Positions 1 to 11,266 are shown, counted from the first letter of the stretch. The stretch: 64,000 nt of DNA from Riptortus pedestris (GCA_019009955.1 CM032228.1:95469001-95533000); one strand, 5' to 3'. Notes: generated by a model from the sequence alone, not told the origin. Translations and numbers: made by a program.

Positions 1-349
1 AGAGATGAAATTGGGTTTTAAAGAGCCCTAGCGCCACAGCCGATCGAAGGGCTAGGTCGGGGAATACACCCTTATCCATTAGCATATTTTCTAGTGCTCT
101 CAGTGTCCTCCAGCTAAATTCTAATACAGCACAGCCAGTCCAAAATCTGTTTCAATACAACACACCTCTACATATCTAAGCTCCTCTAAAGCCCCAAAGC
201 CAGTATGATCTATACTCTCATTTGCGGAGACTATCTTCAGCAAGATTTGGATGGTCCCTGTAAAATATTTATTTCTTGACATTGCTTTAAGTATTTCACA
301 TATTTATTTATAGCTGGTGGTGAGGGTGATGAATGCTTTTTGCTTATAA

Positions 350-627
350 TATTATTTTAATGTTGAAATAGTAATTATGAATTTGTTATATTTTAATTGT
401 AAATGTGTTTTTAAGTTAGGTGTTATTATTGTAAAAAAATTTTATAATGTTATAGACGTTTTGGTTATATGACTAATTATGTAAAATATTTTTAACAACT
501 GATTTTTAGACTCCTAATTATGGTGTTACATTGTTTTGTAGCTCTGAGGATGGGGATTTAGTCCCCGAAAGCGCTCAGCGTTTATAAGAAATAAAATTGT
601 GAGGAGCCATAAAAAAGTTTTGTGATT
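350..627 (+). mobile_element. Penelope-like element, 3' end (copy 1)
   Basis: This stretch aligns by eye with the reverse complement of 43962-44220, which follows a PLE GIY-YIG coding remnant. Shared blocks include the text around 'ttatatgac', the 'taattatggtg' block, a 'gctctgagga' hairpin block and the end 'ttgtgaggagcca'. It is therefore the 3' non-coding end of the same PLE family on the + strand. No coding part is recognisable upstream in 1-349, which may be decayed element or flank. The family assignment depends on the better copy at 44 kb. Confidence 0.6.
541..579 (+). ncRNA. hammerhead-ribozyme-like motif in PLE 3' end
   Basis: Seen: GCT (541-543), the core CTGAGGA (544-550), one unpaired T, a stem GGGGA (552-556)/TCCCC (562-566), GAAA (567-570), a minimal AGCGCT palindrome (570-575), C576, then AGC (577-579), which pairs with 541-543. 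This is the order of a hammerhead: stem I, CUGANGA, stem II, GAAA, very short stem III, UH cleavage site (here U575-C576), stem I. Known: PLEs have been reported to carry hammerhead motifs. Against: one extra base between the core and stem II, and a 3-bp stem I. Catalytic activity is not shown. Confidence 0.4.
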
Positions 628-1479
628 AACCATTAAGTATTTCAGTTTTAATGTAAATCCTTAATTCCAAAAAATCTATCATATAACGACTAATGACTGC
701 TAAAATATAAAAATTTTCAATGAAGCCAAGTGGTAATAACAAACAAAAATTGTTCAAATTTTCTAAGGATCTCGAGTATCCAATTACATCAAAATAAGAG
801 TTTGGATTTCTTATTACTATTTACAGTTTAATAAATTCTTTAGTATAACTTGTAATAATTTAAATCACTTTGTAAAAAACTGCGCAAAATATACATCATC
901 CTAATTGGTATCAATGCATAAATGAATAATTTTAAAGTAGAAGGTTAGGTAACGATAGTGAAGAAGCCATTTCCCCTTTGACGCCAAAGTTCGTCAAAGA
1001 GGTCTATGAAAATTACACTTAGCCGAAGAAGTACATACCATTTCCATCGTTTATATTGGATAAATATCAAGCTTTACATACTTACAAATTACGAATACTG
1101 TTTTAATGTTTAGTAATAAATACATGTAAAAATAAATGCATGTTGTTTTGACAAAGGATAATAAAACCGTCCATATCCAATGATTCTTGACCTGACTGGT
1201 AACCTGGGGCAATTGCGAATAATTGGCAGAATTGTCGTATTCTTTCTCTCAAACTTAGGATGTATATAAAATTATTTAGAAGTTCATTTTTCTAATCAAT
1301 CGCACCTCATGGAAAGAACAGAAACACCTCTCTGAAGAACATGTCATGAACCATTAATTATTAAACACTTACTGACGGACTGCAGGAATATTGAATGCTT
1401 AGATAAGTATTTTCACTTAACACCTTTGAAATTCTTACAGGTAGTAGCTCACATATTGACGGTACGAAACATTGGTTCC
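628..1479. other. intergenic, nothing recognised
   Basis: AT-rich sequence with stops in all frames. No terminal repeats, RNA gene or coding remnant seen. Confidence 0.5.
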
Positions 1480-1810
1480 TGTTTAAAAAATAACAAAGAA
1501 ACTCCGTATGTGGGTTAGTATCAACTCCTTCTAGGTCAAAACCTTCTTGTTTATAATCTACATTAACATTTTTAGAAACGAGGAGTGGTGGTTGTGAGGG
1601 AGACATGAAATGCAAAATTACTGAACAAAGTTAATTATTTTGTTACTTAGAATAACTTTTGTTATGTACGCCTTTGTCGTATACTGAAGTATAAACAAAA
1701 AAGGCACTAAAAAATAAAGCGGGTGTAAACAATTTTATTAGTCACAAACGACAGAACCAAACTAAACAAAACTCGGTTTAGAATTAGTATTTTCCTCACA
1801 ACTCCTAAGC
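1480..1810 (-). repeat. repeat family C fragment
   Basis: Blocks such as 'gaaactccgtatgtgggtta', 'aacatttttagaaa', 'ttattttgttac' and 'aacttttgttatgt' recur in the same orientation at 30746-31080 and 60120-60290, and in inverse orientation in the array at 13430-14345. It is a decayed, apparently non-coding interspersed repeat of unknown class. Confidence 0.45.
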
Positions 1811-3930
1811 TTACACCACAGTGATCTATTTAAGCTATTCGTTTCTGCTAACTTTGACGTCTATGAATAATACTCTTCCATTTTAAGTTTGAAAGGATTT
1901 GAAGTGAGGAGAAATTATACAACTCCCAGTTTATTCATAGGTTTTATGCAAGTCGTATTATGAAAGAAATGAAAGTTATAATCACTTCTGACCCCCCCCC
2001 TCCCCCGACCTCGCATTGGATTATGCTTACATGCGATTTGATGCTTAAACATTCATTGTAGTATTATTCTCAGAAATTTGAATTTGTTTAATTCTCATAA
2101 ATAAATTATTTAAAAGGATGAATACTGGGAGGGATGGGACATGGAAGCACTGGAGAAATGCCCCCAACATTTCTGGTATACATATACACCATGTACATTT
2201 GTTTCTGGTATTTATAAACAGTGCTCCATTGATACTACTGTATAATGGTACTTTACTGAACGTACTATCTATCATTATGAATATAAAGTTTACTTTTCTG
2301 GTATACAAAAGAGAGTTTTATAAACTTGTTTTTATTTACATAAAATAGCTGTCATCGTTATGCTTTTACCACTTTTGGGCCAAGGAGCTTTTATTCCACC
2401 ACAGATTGGAATAGAAAATACTATCTATAATTATTATTAAAAGATCCATGCCGTTTTGAAAAAAAAAATATACTTACACGGGAGACAGAAAATATAAAAA
2501 TATTGTGGATAGTTAGATAGCAAATGCCTTTATTATTTACTTATCAAGAGGAACGCCCGATATCTTAGCTAGTAAACAGATGAATCGCTTACCCTATTCA
2601 TAGTATCTATTTTTTTTTTCAGAAAGCATGAAAGAATTTCTTCCCTTTAAAAATGTAATACTTGATACCCAAAGAAAAATTGTAAGATTAAAAACCCCAA
2701 CCCGCCAAATATCAATGAAAACGGGATGATTGTTCTTTGTAGTGAATTTCTTTTGGCCACTTATTCAATAATAATATTCATTTTTGATCTAAAATGTTGA
2801 AGAGTCCTCGTCGCTTTGGTACACTTTACACACTTGCCATGACAAAAACAAGATTGGACATTTTGATTTATTATTTATTTAATTGTCAAGTTAATCTGGG
2901 CTGATTTTTCACGAAAGCTAAATAGTCTTGGAACACATACTTCCTAGATATATTCTTGCTTTAAAAAGAAGAGTGATAAAAATGTCCAAGGTTGTTGATT
3001 AGTTAGATTCTTTAATTTATTTTATGCCGGTTCCTAATATATGGAGGTACGTAGACTCAACTGAATGGACGATGTGTGAGAACCATGTACACGCCTATTG
3101 GGTCTTTGATGCTTAACATCATCAGGTAAACAATTTACCTACATAATGAATTGAACTCTATATTTGAATTACTGATTATGTAAAGATAATTGTAAGGTAA
3201 GTCATGCCATATTCTAAGACTAGCTAAGACGACCTTAAACGAGCATAACCATATGGTTGACTCCCATATATGTCCTCAATATCCCTTTTTTATTCCAGGC
3301 TGATGTTTTTAATAAAAAATAATCATTTGGTCAGCCTCCTTTGCTATTCTCACCTTTCTCATTTCCCCGGTATTTTCGATATGCAGGCACAAGAGATAGC
3401 TTTGAATGCACTCATTGGCTCACTAATTATACTAAATTTCTCATTAGGGTGTGGCTTTATTTTGTTTATTGGTTTCCTAATACAAACCAATTCACCTGTA
3501 AACCCACTGTTTATTTGGTGGTGTGTGTATTTGAAACTGAATCTCCTATACAAGCACATCCAGTGAACGAGTTTTCACACTTTTGACGCATCAGTAAGTA
3601 CTTTAGGGCATTCTTGGATGTTCTATCTATTTCAGTTCAATGCTATTACCCAGATAATTCCAAATAAGGTACTTTAAATTTTAAGTCGTGTAATACGCTC
3701 TCTACAAGTCTCCTAAGTGTATTTGATGTTTTAATGTTCCCCATTACTCGTGATTCAATAAAGATTGTCTTTGATTCATGTAAGTAAACCATAGTAGGTA
3801 GATTCCACGTTCTTGGTTCCAAAAGCATTTCTCTTGATTTTATGTAATGACTATTTGCTGGAGATGTCCTTAGGGCTTATTAAAAATTGGGGGTCTGACT
3901 AGGACCTTAATTTGGAATTCATTCTAAGAT
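1811..3930. other. intergenic, nothing recognised
   Basis: AT-rich, with short open frames only and none showing a protein motif. A C-run lies near 1993-2005. No repeat family identified. Confidence 0.5.
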
Positions 3931-3939
3931 TCGAAAAGT

Positions 3940-3985
3940 TCAGCTTCAAGAACCATGTTAAACGTAACATCGTTCTTGAAGCTGA
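3940..3985. repeat. 46-nt near-perfect hairpin
   Basis: TCAGCTTCAAGAAC (3940-3953) is matched exactly by its complement at 3972-3985. Inside it, ATGTTA (3955-3960) pairs with TAACAT (3965-3970) around a 4-nt AACG loop. Only C3954 and C3971 fail to pair, giving a 20-bp stem with a single mismatch. The flanks do not extend the stem. It could be a solitary foldback footprint or a small-RNA-like hairpin. Confidence 0.7.
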
Positions 3986-4204
3986 GCTACTATACATTGT
4001 CATACATTTTCTATTATGTTCTTGATATCTAAAACTAAATATTTGTGGATAACCAGAACGAAGAAATTGTATATCTCATTAGAGGGTTATTTTTGCTTTT
4101 GCTCCATAATTATGAATTAATGCAGAGTGGACCTATCTTGTATTAGGGGTTCTTTATCTTAATCACTCTATGGGTCCAAAACAAGGTTAGATGTGATGTC
4201 CAAT

Positions 4205-4345
4205 TTATGGAACTAAGGGTTTTCTGCAGGTTAACAGCCATTCCTAGCCAGGGTGGGACTTTTTCAACGAGGTCGTCACAAAATATTGTAAATTACTTCT
4301 ATAAGATCGAATCGAACCCACGACTCTGGTTAGCAATTCTCTAAA
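4205..4345 (-). repeat. tRNA-derived SINE, decayed copy
   Basis: On the minus strand it shows a B-box-like block (complement of 'atcgaacccac') and the family block 'tagccagggtggga'. The tRNA head is damaged. It belongs to the family best seen at 5091-5324. Confidence 0.55.
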
Positions 4346-5090
4346 GTACAGTAACAAGGCTAACAAACTTAACAAGGCTATCTAAACTTTGGTTTCCTAA
4401 ATAAATAAAAAACAGGATTTTGGATATTTGGAGAGTAAATTTGATATACTTTGGATTCAACTCAAGTTACTTTGGATTGTTGGGTTTTACATTTTATTCA
4501 TTCAATTTTTTAGGCTAACCACCAATGGTCAAATTCTATCTCTCCTTCACTTTACACCTTCCGTGTTAGTTTTCTTTGCTTTAATAGACAAAAACTTTAA
4601 AAGGAGATCCAAAAGAGCTTATGTTCCATTTATGTTTTATTATTTTCTCATTAATGTGACTACTTCTGGGAAACGTCTAGGAAATTATCGAGCACTTATA
4701 TTTTACTTTAAACTGCAGTTCCATTCCTTTTAAGATTTAGAAATTCCAGGTCACAAAATTATAAACTTGAACCGGTATCTAATATATGAGAAATTCAGGA
4801 GGTAATTGCACACCTACATTCTACGTAACCATAAATGAACTGTTAATAGGGCTTAGGGAAGTGTCCTTTTCGGTTATATCTCTACTACATTTGTCAGATA
4901 CAGGACTAAATGGCCATGAAAATGGACAATGCTATTAACTACCTCATTGACGCCCGTCCCTATCTGGCTCTAGTGCAGGTTGAAAAAATATACAAGCAAC
5001 TAATTATTTTGTGGAAAAGCCAACTGAACCAGTTGTTGTAAACCCGACGTGGACACCATATATATGACTTCCTTCAATTCCGGTTAAATA

Positions 5091-5324
5091 TTATTATTAT
5101 TATTATTTATTAACGTCCACTTTTTGCGACTTAGGCTAATTGGGACGGGTTATCTACAGGTTACCATCCTTTTCTAGCCAGGGTGGGATTTTAGGACGTT
5201 ATTTAATGAATTTCGTCACTAAATAATTTCCTTTGCCCAGGCAAGAATCGAACTCGCCACTCTAGGTTTACCATGTGAGATAAAGGTCCACGCTTTAACT
5301 CGCATGGCTAACCTGAGCCCCCGG
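5091..5324 (-). repeat. tRNA-derived SINE, near full length
   Basis: Read on the minus strand it begins 'ccgggggctcaggttagcc', has an A-box-like 'tagccatgcgagtt', a B box 'gagttcgattc', a body with 'cccaccctggctagaaaagg' and 'gataacccgtcccaatt', and a tail of AATA/ATT units. RNA polymerase III A and B boxes at tRNA-like spacing, followed by an unrelated body and a simple tail, define a SINE. About a dozen copies lie in this window in both orientations. Confidence 0.8.
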
Positions 5325-5562
5325 TTAAATAAAATAAATTGTTTTAAAATTATATCATCTCTAATGAATATAATATATCGTTGTTTCAATGCTTTGGGTC
5401 AAAAAATGCCGTACATCATGATTTACACATCTTTTTTTTTGTGGGGAAAAAAGGTTCTATATGTATCGTTTGTATCTTTGAGGTGCGTAGAAATTTTTAA
5501 TCCTTAATTTTTTTTCCCTTCTCTAGACACCTGTTCCAAAAAACTTTAAAATATGTAGTTTG

Positions 5563-5612
5563 ATAATTGTCAAACAAAAATTGCTACCACTAGAGCGTTA
5601 ACAGACAAATTT
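5563..5612 (-). repeat. B-segment fragment of A-(AT)n-B element
   Basis: Matches the end of segment B next to the (AT)n core in other copies: 'caaacaaaaattgc', then 'agagcgttaacagacaaat'. Here it runs into a (CT)n tract instead of (AT)n. Confidence 0.6.
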
Positions 5613-5613
5613 A

Positions 5614-5618
<5 letters not shown>

Positions 5619-5662
<44 letters not shown>

Positions 5663-5689
5663 ATATATACAGAGAGAGAGAGAGAGATA
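5619..5689. repeat. palindromic (CT)n-GTATATATATAC-(AG)n
   Basis: A run of CT dinucleotides, a self-complementary GTATATATATAC centre, then AG dinucleotides. The whole tract can fold on itself. It abuts the B-type fragment. Confidence 0.85.
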
Positions 5690-5959
5690 GAGTGATTGAG
5701 AGGGAGGTATTGACTTGGTTCATGCTCTGAGAGAAAGAAAGAGATGAAGTGGCAAAAGGGCGTTCCGATTTGGATAAGAGTTTTAAAAGAATATATACAG
5801 AGAACGACTCCAATATCAATGGCTCTAATGAAGCCATAGATATGTAAATGCGGAAGAAAGATAGAAAGGAGGTTGATATATATGATGTACGGAGTGGCGC
5901 GTGACGTCAGCATACGGTAGTCAAAATCAGCTCTTGATTTGATAATGAATGTGAGCAAC

Positions 5960-6148
5960 CTGACTCGACTGAACATTCTCCGCAACTCATCATACAATGA
6001 ATCCTTCAAAAATAATTTATTTATTTATTCTGTGGACTGGGGAGATTTAGCGACGTATCAGATAAAATTGTTATTTTCATCAGTTTATCATATTTACGCT
6101 AGTATAGTCATTTCTGCAAATATTTTCAGTATTGTCCTGCATTATAAA
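5960..6148 (-). pseudogene. LINE ORF2 tail, downstream of a nested insertion
   Basis: On the minus strand the bases right after the palindromic element (from 6148 downward) read like the continuation of the LINE C-terminus at 6890-7501. The text resumes at 'tataatgcaggacaatac' and further on contains a 'FLKDSLYDEL'-like stretch, with stops. Placement rests on continuity across the insertion and is tentative. Confidence 0.35.
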
Positions 6149-6422
6149 AGTCCGTCAAGCAGGGGCTGCGTATACTAAGCAGATTTTCCACGTGAAGTTT
6201 TACAATAGAGAAATTTCACGAAAGCCGAGCAGTTAATGAAACGGCTGAACTAGCTTTTGGCGGGAAAGTCACTTCGTCCGTTAGCCGCCCGATTTAATAA
6301 AAATGCAAATATCTCGGTTAATATTCAAGATAGACAATAAGTGTATATAACAATATTTATAGTAAATTTAATTTGCAATAAGATTGATTCTGTACAATTT
6401 TTAAATATTATATATATTTTAC

Positions 6423-6457
<35 letters not shown>

Positions 6458-6889
6458 GTTACCGCTCTAGTGGTCGCAATTTTTGTTTGTTCGTTACCAA
6501 ACTCGATATTTAGTCGTTTTATGTAAAAAGAAAGATCAAGTTTGTTAACGGCTGAAATCGGACCATTGGGAGGAGGGGTTTAGAGGGGAGGATTTTCGAA
6601 AATTCGAAATATCTCCGTTACTATACGTCGGATCGAAAAAGTGTATCAAATCAATCTTATTGCAATTTAAATTTACTATAAATATTGTTATATACGTGTA
6701 TTCTTTATCTTCAATATTAACCGAGATATTTGCATTTTTATTTAATCTGGGTGGCTAACTGACGAGTGACTTTCCCACCAAAAGCTAGTTCGGCCGTTTC
6801 CTTATTTGCTCGGCTCTCGTGTAATTTCGCTATTGTAAAACTTCACGTGGGAAATCTACTTAGTTTACGCAGCCCCTGCGTGGCGGACT
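6149..6889. mobile_element. palindromic B'-(AT)n-B element nested in a LINE
   Basis: Both ends carry the same sequence in inverted orientation: 'gtccgtcaagcaggggctgc' on the left and its near-complement on the right, then 'acgtgaagttttacaatag'. Internal blocks ('gccgagca', 'aaatatctcggttaatatt', 'gcaataagattgattctgta') are also mirrored around an (AT)n core at about 6416-6455. No coding capacity is evident. The flanks share TTATA (left 'gcaTTATAaaa', right 'ttTTATAgta'), a possible 5-bp target duplication. LINE coding sequence lies on the right and possibly the left, so this is a nested insertion. Confidence 0.65.
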
Positions 6890-7501
6890 CTCTTTTATAG
6901 TAAGTCTACAGTTAGTGTTGGCAGTAGGGTACGTCTTCTCCAGTAAGTGTGAGTCAGTCGTGAATGGCCATTTCTTAACCTCGTTGTAACTACTTCTTCT
7001 CTTCTAAATAGACTTTTTGAGGAAGGCCATTCACCACGTGTATGTTTCAGTTCTCGAAGTTTGCTATCAGTTGTGGCAAAACAAGATTTCTGCCAGGTAT
7101 CATATGTATTGCTTGGGTTTGAATATCTTGGTGTGTACTATAAGTGTTGTCGCAATTTCTTTTTTGAGTAGCTGATTTGGCGAGTCGTCTACTTGTGTGG
7201 TTTACCCGGGTAACTTGTACATATTTTTTCTTTTGCTTAATGTCTGGATTTCGTGTAATATATAAGAGATGAGTGGATGTGAACTATATATGTTTTTAAA
7301 TGAATGTAAAGAGCTAAGAGAGTCAGTATAAATTTTTATGTCTATATCCGTAGTGTGAGGTATGTTGTCTATCGCAAATTTCAGTGCTTCAAGCTCAAAA
7401 ATAATGGAAGAGTTTAAAACTGTTTCAAAATTAATAAAAGAATGGGATGATGAAAGAACAAAGGATAACTGTAAAATCCAAAAATCTTGGTAAATATTCA
7501 T
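6890..7501 (-). pseudogene. LINE ORF2 remnant: RNase H and C-terminal region
   Basis: The open segment 7202-7501 contains 'FELEALKFAID' and 'IYTDSLSSLHSF', matching the RNase H fold of non-LTR retrotransposon polymerases (the Glu and second Asp of the active site). Further on, in another frame, minus-strand text near 6950-7000 contains 'TTRLRNGHSRLTHTYW', typical of the region after RNase H in arthropod LINEs. At least one frameshift and several stops separate the two parts, and the 5' portion (endonuclease, reverse transcriptase) is absent. RNase H in LINEs degrades the RNA strand of the RNA:DNA hybrid; this copy is dead. Confidence 0.65.
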
Positions 7502-7700
7502 GACACAGAAAATATGTATAAAACAATATCATGTGTCAATCAATTTGCCATAAGATTGGTTCTATACAATTTTTGGATCCAACATATAGTAAGTATATAT
7601 TTCGGATTTCCAAAATCCTCCATTTTAGCCCCCCACCCCCCGTTATACTGGCCCGATTTCCTAGTTTATTTCCTTCCAGGGAAATCTACCAACGGTCTAT
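7502..7700 (-). repeat. diverged B segment
   Basis: Contains altered versions of B blocks: 'ataagattggttctatacaa', a C-run 'ccccccaccccccg' and 'ggcccgatttc'. More decayed than other copies and lacking the (AT)n side. Confidence 0.45.
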
Positions 7701-8277
7701 GATTGGGAGAACTTCAAAGTGATCCAGGTACTATAGTACCTTAATAATTTTAATAGAACTGTGTACAGGCGGCTTTCAATAGTATTTTTCAGTATTGTTT
7801 TCAAGAGAAAACCTAACTTTTAAATATTAAGAATAATTGAAATTTAAAAGTTATATTATTCAGAAGAACTAATATTTGACTGAAGTGACAATGTGATTGA
7901 AGTATTGACAGTATTATACTGCCATTCCCAGCCTAAAATTTACATTTCAAAACAAATCTTATCAAGTGTCTAAATCGTTGTTAGCGTTTGAAAAAATGAT
8001 CTAATACCTAATAGAATAAATAAATTAAAAACCTTCTCTCTTACGGTATGTGTATTATACCGTATCATACCTATAAGCGGGAAATTGCAGAGAAATAAAT
8101 GCAACTGCACTTAAAAGATACTATATTGGCATGAACCGCAATTGGCTATTTGCCAACATTCAAAAATTTGTCAAACTAGAGCTTTGAACCTAAATTAATC
8201 TTTTAGGAGTCCATGAAATGTGTTTTATTTCCCTTAATTAATATTTTTGGAATATTTCCCAATTAATTCCTGCTTTT

Positions 8278-8412
8278 AGCAGATTTCCCTTGAGGGAAAT
8301 CAGCTATTGAGGTTGTACTCATGACGGAATTTTCGAAATTTTTCTTCAAATGTCCATCGATCCTACCTAGTAGATGACGAAAATGAGGTCCGTTCAAAAC
8401 TGTATATATATA

Positions 8413-8479
<67 letters not shown>

Positions 8480-9013
8480 ATATATATTTGTCTGTTACCG
8501 CTCTAGCGGTCGCAATTTTTGTTTGATCGTTACCAAACTCGATATTTAGTCGTTTTATGTAAAAAGAAAGATCAAGTTCGTTAACGGCTGAAATCGGACC
8601 ACGGGGAGGGGGGGTTTAGAGGGGAGGATTTCCGAAAATTCGAAATATCTCCGTTACTATTCGTCGGATCGAAAAATTGTACAGAATCAATCTTATTGAA
8701 AATTAAATTTAGCATAAATATTGTTCTATACATTTATTCTGTATCTTGAATATTAACCGAGATATTTGCATTTGTATTCTGCGTGTGGTACCAGTAGGCT
8801 ATGTTCGGACTTTCCGCCGAGAGCTCTGGCGGCCTTTTCCATAACTATCCGTCCCTCTTGAATACGTTTAGAGGTTAGGTTAACTGTGTTTCGGGGCTAG
8901 AAACTACGGGGTTATTACGCCCTAAATAATGTTTTAGGTTTAGAGGTTTCTTTCTATTACAGTTGTTATTAGGCAGATTTCTCTATTGTAAAACTTCACG
9001 TGGGAAATCTGCT
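8278..9013 (+). mobile_element. A-(AT)n-B element, most complete copy
   Basis: Starts AGCAGATTTCCC (8278-8289) and ends with its exact complement GGGAAATCTGCT (9002-9013), a 12-bp terminal inverted repeat. Segment A (about 8278-8402) has a near-palindrome at its start and the block 'aaatgaggtccgttcaaaac'. The core is (AT)n/(CTAT)n, 8401-8489. Segment B follows with 'ctgttaccgctctagcggtc', 'ttaacggctgaaatcggacc', a G-run and 'aaccgagatatttgcatt'. No protein is encoded. Most likely a non-autonomous DNA element; the class is unknown. Confidence 0.6.
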
Positions 9014-9439
9014 TAGTTTACGCAGCCCCTGCGTGACGGACTTTTTATATTTAACACACACACATAAACGAATGCGGGCACGCTGAAAGAAAACTCGTAT
9101 ACAACTTGGTACAAAATGAGATTTTCTTATTCATGTAACTTTCATACAAGGCCATACTGACTAAGAGGTAAATAAAAATAGTGACAGAATCATTCTAAGA
9201 ATAAAAATTAAAAAATTGTGATAATGGGTCAATAAACATTATATTCTTAACGTGTCGTCATAGTTTTGCATTAGAGGTTGACCAAATTACTGAAACCTGG
9301 TTATTAGCCATGCTTAAGACCGAAGCACCAATCATCATTTGAAAGCACTATTTTCTTCTACAGCTAAAGCACCTTGTTCTATCATGAATCATAGCTCCAT
9401 TAACGAATAAAATACAAATTTGTATATGTATGTATACAT

Positions 9440-9486
<47 letters not shown>

Positions 9487-10770
9487 GTAAATGACCTCTA
9501 TTTACGCAGTTTTTACTGATATAGGCTTCTAAGTCAAATCATAACAAACATAACATGAATTGTTGTATATATACATACATATACATGTGCGTTAATTATT
9601 TTTGCATCCATCGAAACATCTTTCAGAGGCAATTTAAAATTCGGGAAAAATATTTTTAAGTAATAATTAACAAATAAGAATGAATTAAATAAGTATAAAG
9701 ATATCAGAAAGTTATGGGAACGTTAAAAGCTTAATGATTAATTTGAAAATACACAATTGAATTAGGTTTCTAAATTAAATCAAGGAAGCAGACTTCTTAG
9801 AACTATATAATACTTCCTTTCACTCATTTTCCACCAAAAACTTCATATCTCCAAGGAAAAGCGTAATAAAAATGTATGATATATGTCAATATTATTGACT
9901 TTAAAGATCCGCAGATTGGATAATACGAAAAATGGAATAGTACAAGTTATGTAGAATGATTGCTAATTAAATGAATTTGTATAGGCTTTCCTAAAAGATA
10001 GGAGCATATGGTGTATTGACTTAGTTGTTTAAACGTATGTTGTAAAGCATTTAAAAAATTCACGTTAATGTAACATTTATTAATGATAACTGTTAATGAT
10101 ATATTTATGCACTGCTGATTTTGAAAATGTATGCACCGCAAAATTCTAAGTAACATCTTGAAAGGACAGTACATATCTTCTGCAATATATCATAGCTTGG
10201 AAATTAATCATAGAAAATAAATAAAGATGGCACAGGACTTACTGTGGCCTCTGACCTTTTTCGCAAAAGTCAGTTTATCTTAATCCACCTTCCAAAAAAA
10301 AAAAAAAAAATATTAATAAGATAAGAAGTTCCCTGAAAGGTTTAGTATCACATTCAGTTAATTGAAATCATTCTGTATGAATGAATTTCCGTAAATTTAC
10401 ATTAATTGTTCTACTTGACATTCATGGTGTAAATAAGTTATGGTTAACCTTAATTAAAGAACTTGAATGTTATTAAATGTATTAATTTTATTGTGTATCA
10501 TAATATGAACCTAATTACCTAGTAAAGAGTAACATCGGTTATTGCTGAAATATAAGGAGGTTGATTGATAATGTACCTGTATTTAAAAAAAAATAGTAAT
10601 CAATGGTTATGTTTAATTAATTTTACCTACAAGATTTAGTTTTTTTAAAATAAAATTAAAATTATATTTATATCCTATTAAATTAATAAAAAATTGAGGT
10701 TTAAAATAGAAAATTGATTTAAATAAATTGAATACAAAGCGAAATATCGTAGTAAATATCGGTGGTGGAA
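9014..10770. other. intergenic with microsatellites
   Basis: The first 20-40 bases ('tagtttacgcagcccctgcg') continue the B-type terminal sequence also seen at 6149-6889. After that come an (AT)n tract (about 9449-9483) and a poly-A run near 10295. Otherwise nothing recognised. Confidence 0.5.
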
Positions 10771-10789
10771 TGAGACGATGTCTACTTAC

Positions 10790-10965
10790 ACGAAGTGGAT
10801 GTCGGGGGCGGCGAGACCGACAGGAAGTGTGGCGAAGGTGGCTGTAGAACTGAACCACTGGAGGCCTAGCCGACCCCTTTCAACCACCCCCGACCCAGGC
10901 CGAACTTTGCCGAGCTTGGACGACTTCTCCACGAACTCCCTGCGGTCCAGGGCCAGTATAAAACA
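10790..10965 (-). other. GC-rich island, possible minus-strand exon
   Basis: Strikingly richer in G+C than everything around it. On the minus strand an AG lies just before 10965 and a consensus donor GTAAGT lies at 10789-10784. Between them one frame is open throughout and contains 'LALDRREFVEKSSKLG'; another frame has a stop. A plus-strand frame (10778-11137) is open too. No family recognised. It may be an exon, a 5' untranslated exon or a captured fragment. Confidence 0.25.
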
Positions 10966-11179
10966 CTATAAAATGATGCTCAAACTAAAGGGAAATGTAT
11001 TCCGGGGGGGGGGGGGAATGATTTCATCGTTAATGCTTCATATAGTTATGGGCAGTAGAAGGAAATTAAGCCCACATATATATGCATTAAATCAGAATTA
11101 TGAAATAGTATTTCATCTCTCAAAAAGGCAATGTTAATATTTAACTATCTATTTATATTAAACATATCCTATCTCTCGA

Positions 11180-11181
<2 letters not shown>

Positions 11182-11266
<85 letters not shown>

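Noticed and set aside
5225..5324. tRNA gene
   Set aside because: A and B boxes are present but no full cloverleaf; the sequence continues into a shared SINE body and recurs about a dozen times.
5598..6009. Ser-Leu-rich minus-strand frames
   Set aside because: Their C-termini are a translated (CT)n tract; the rest shows no motif.
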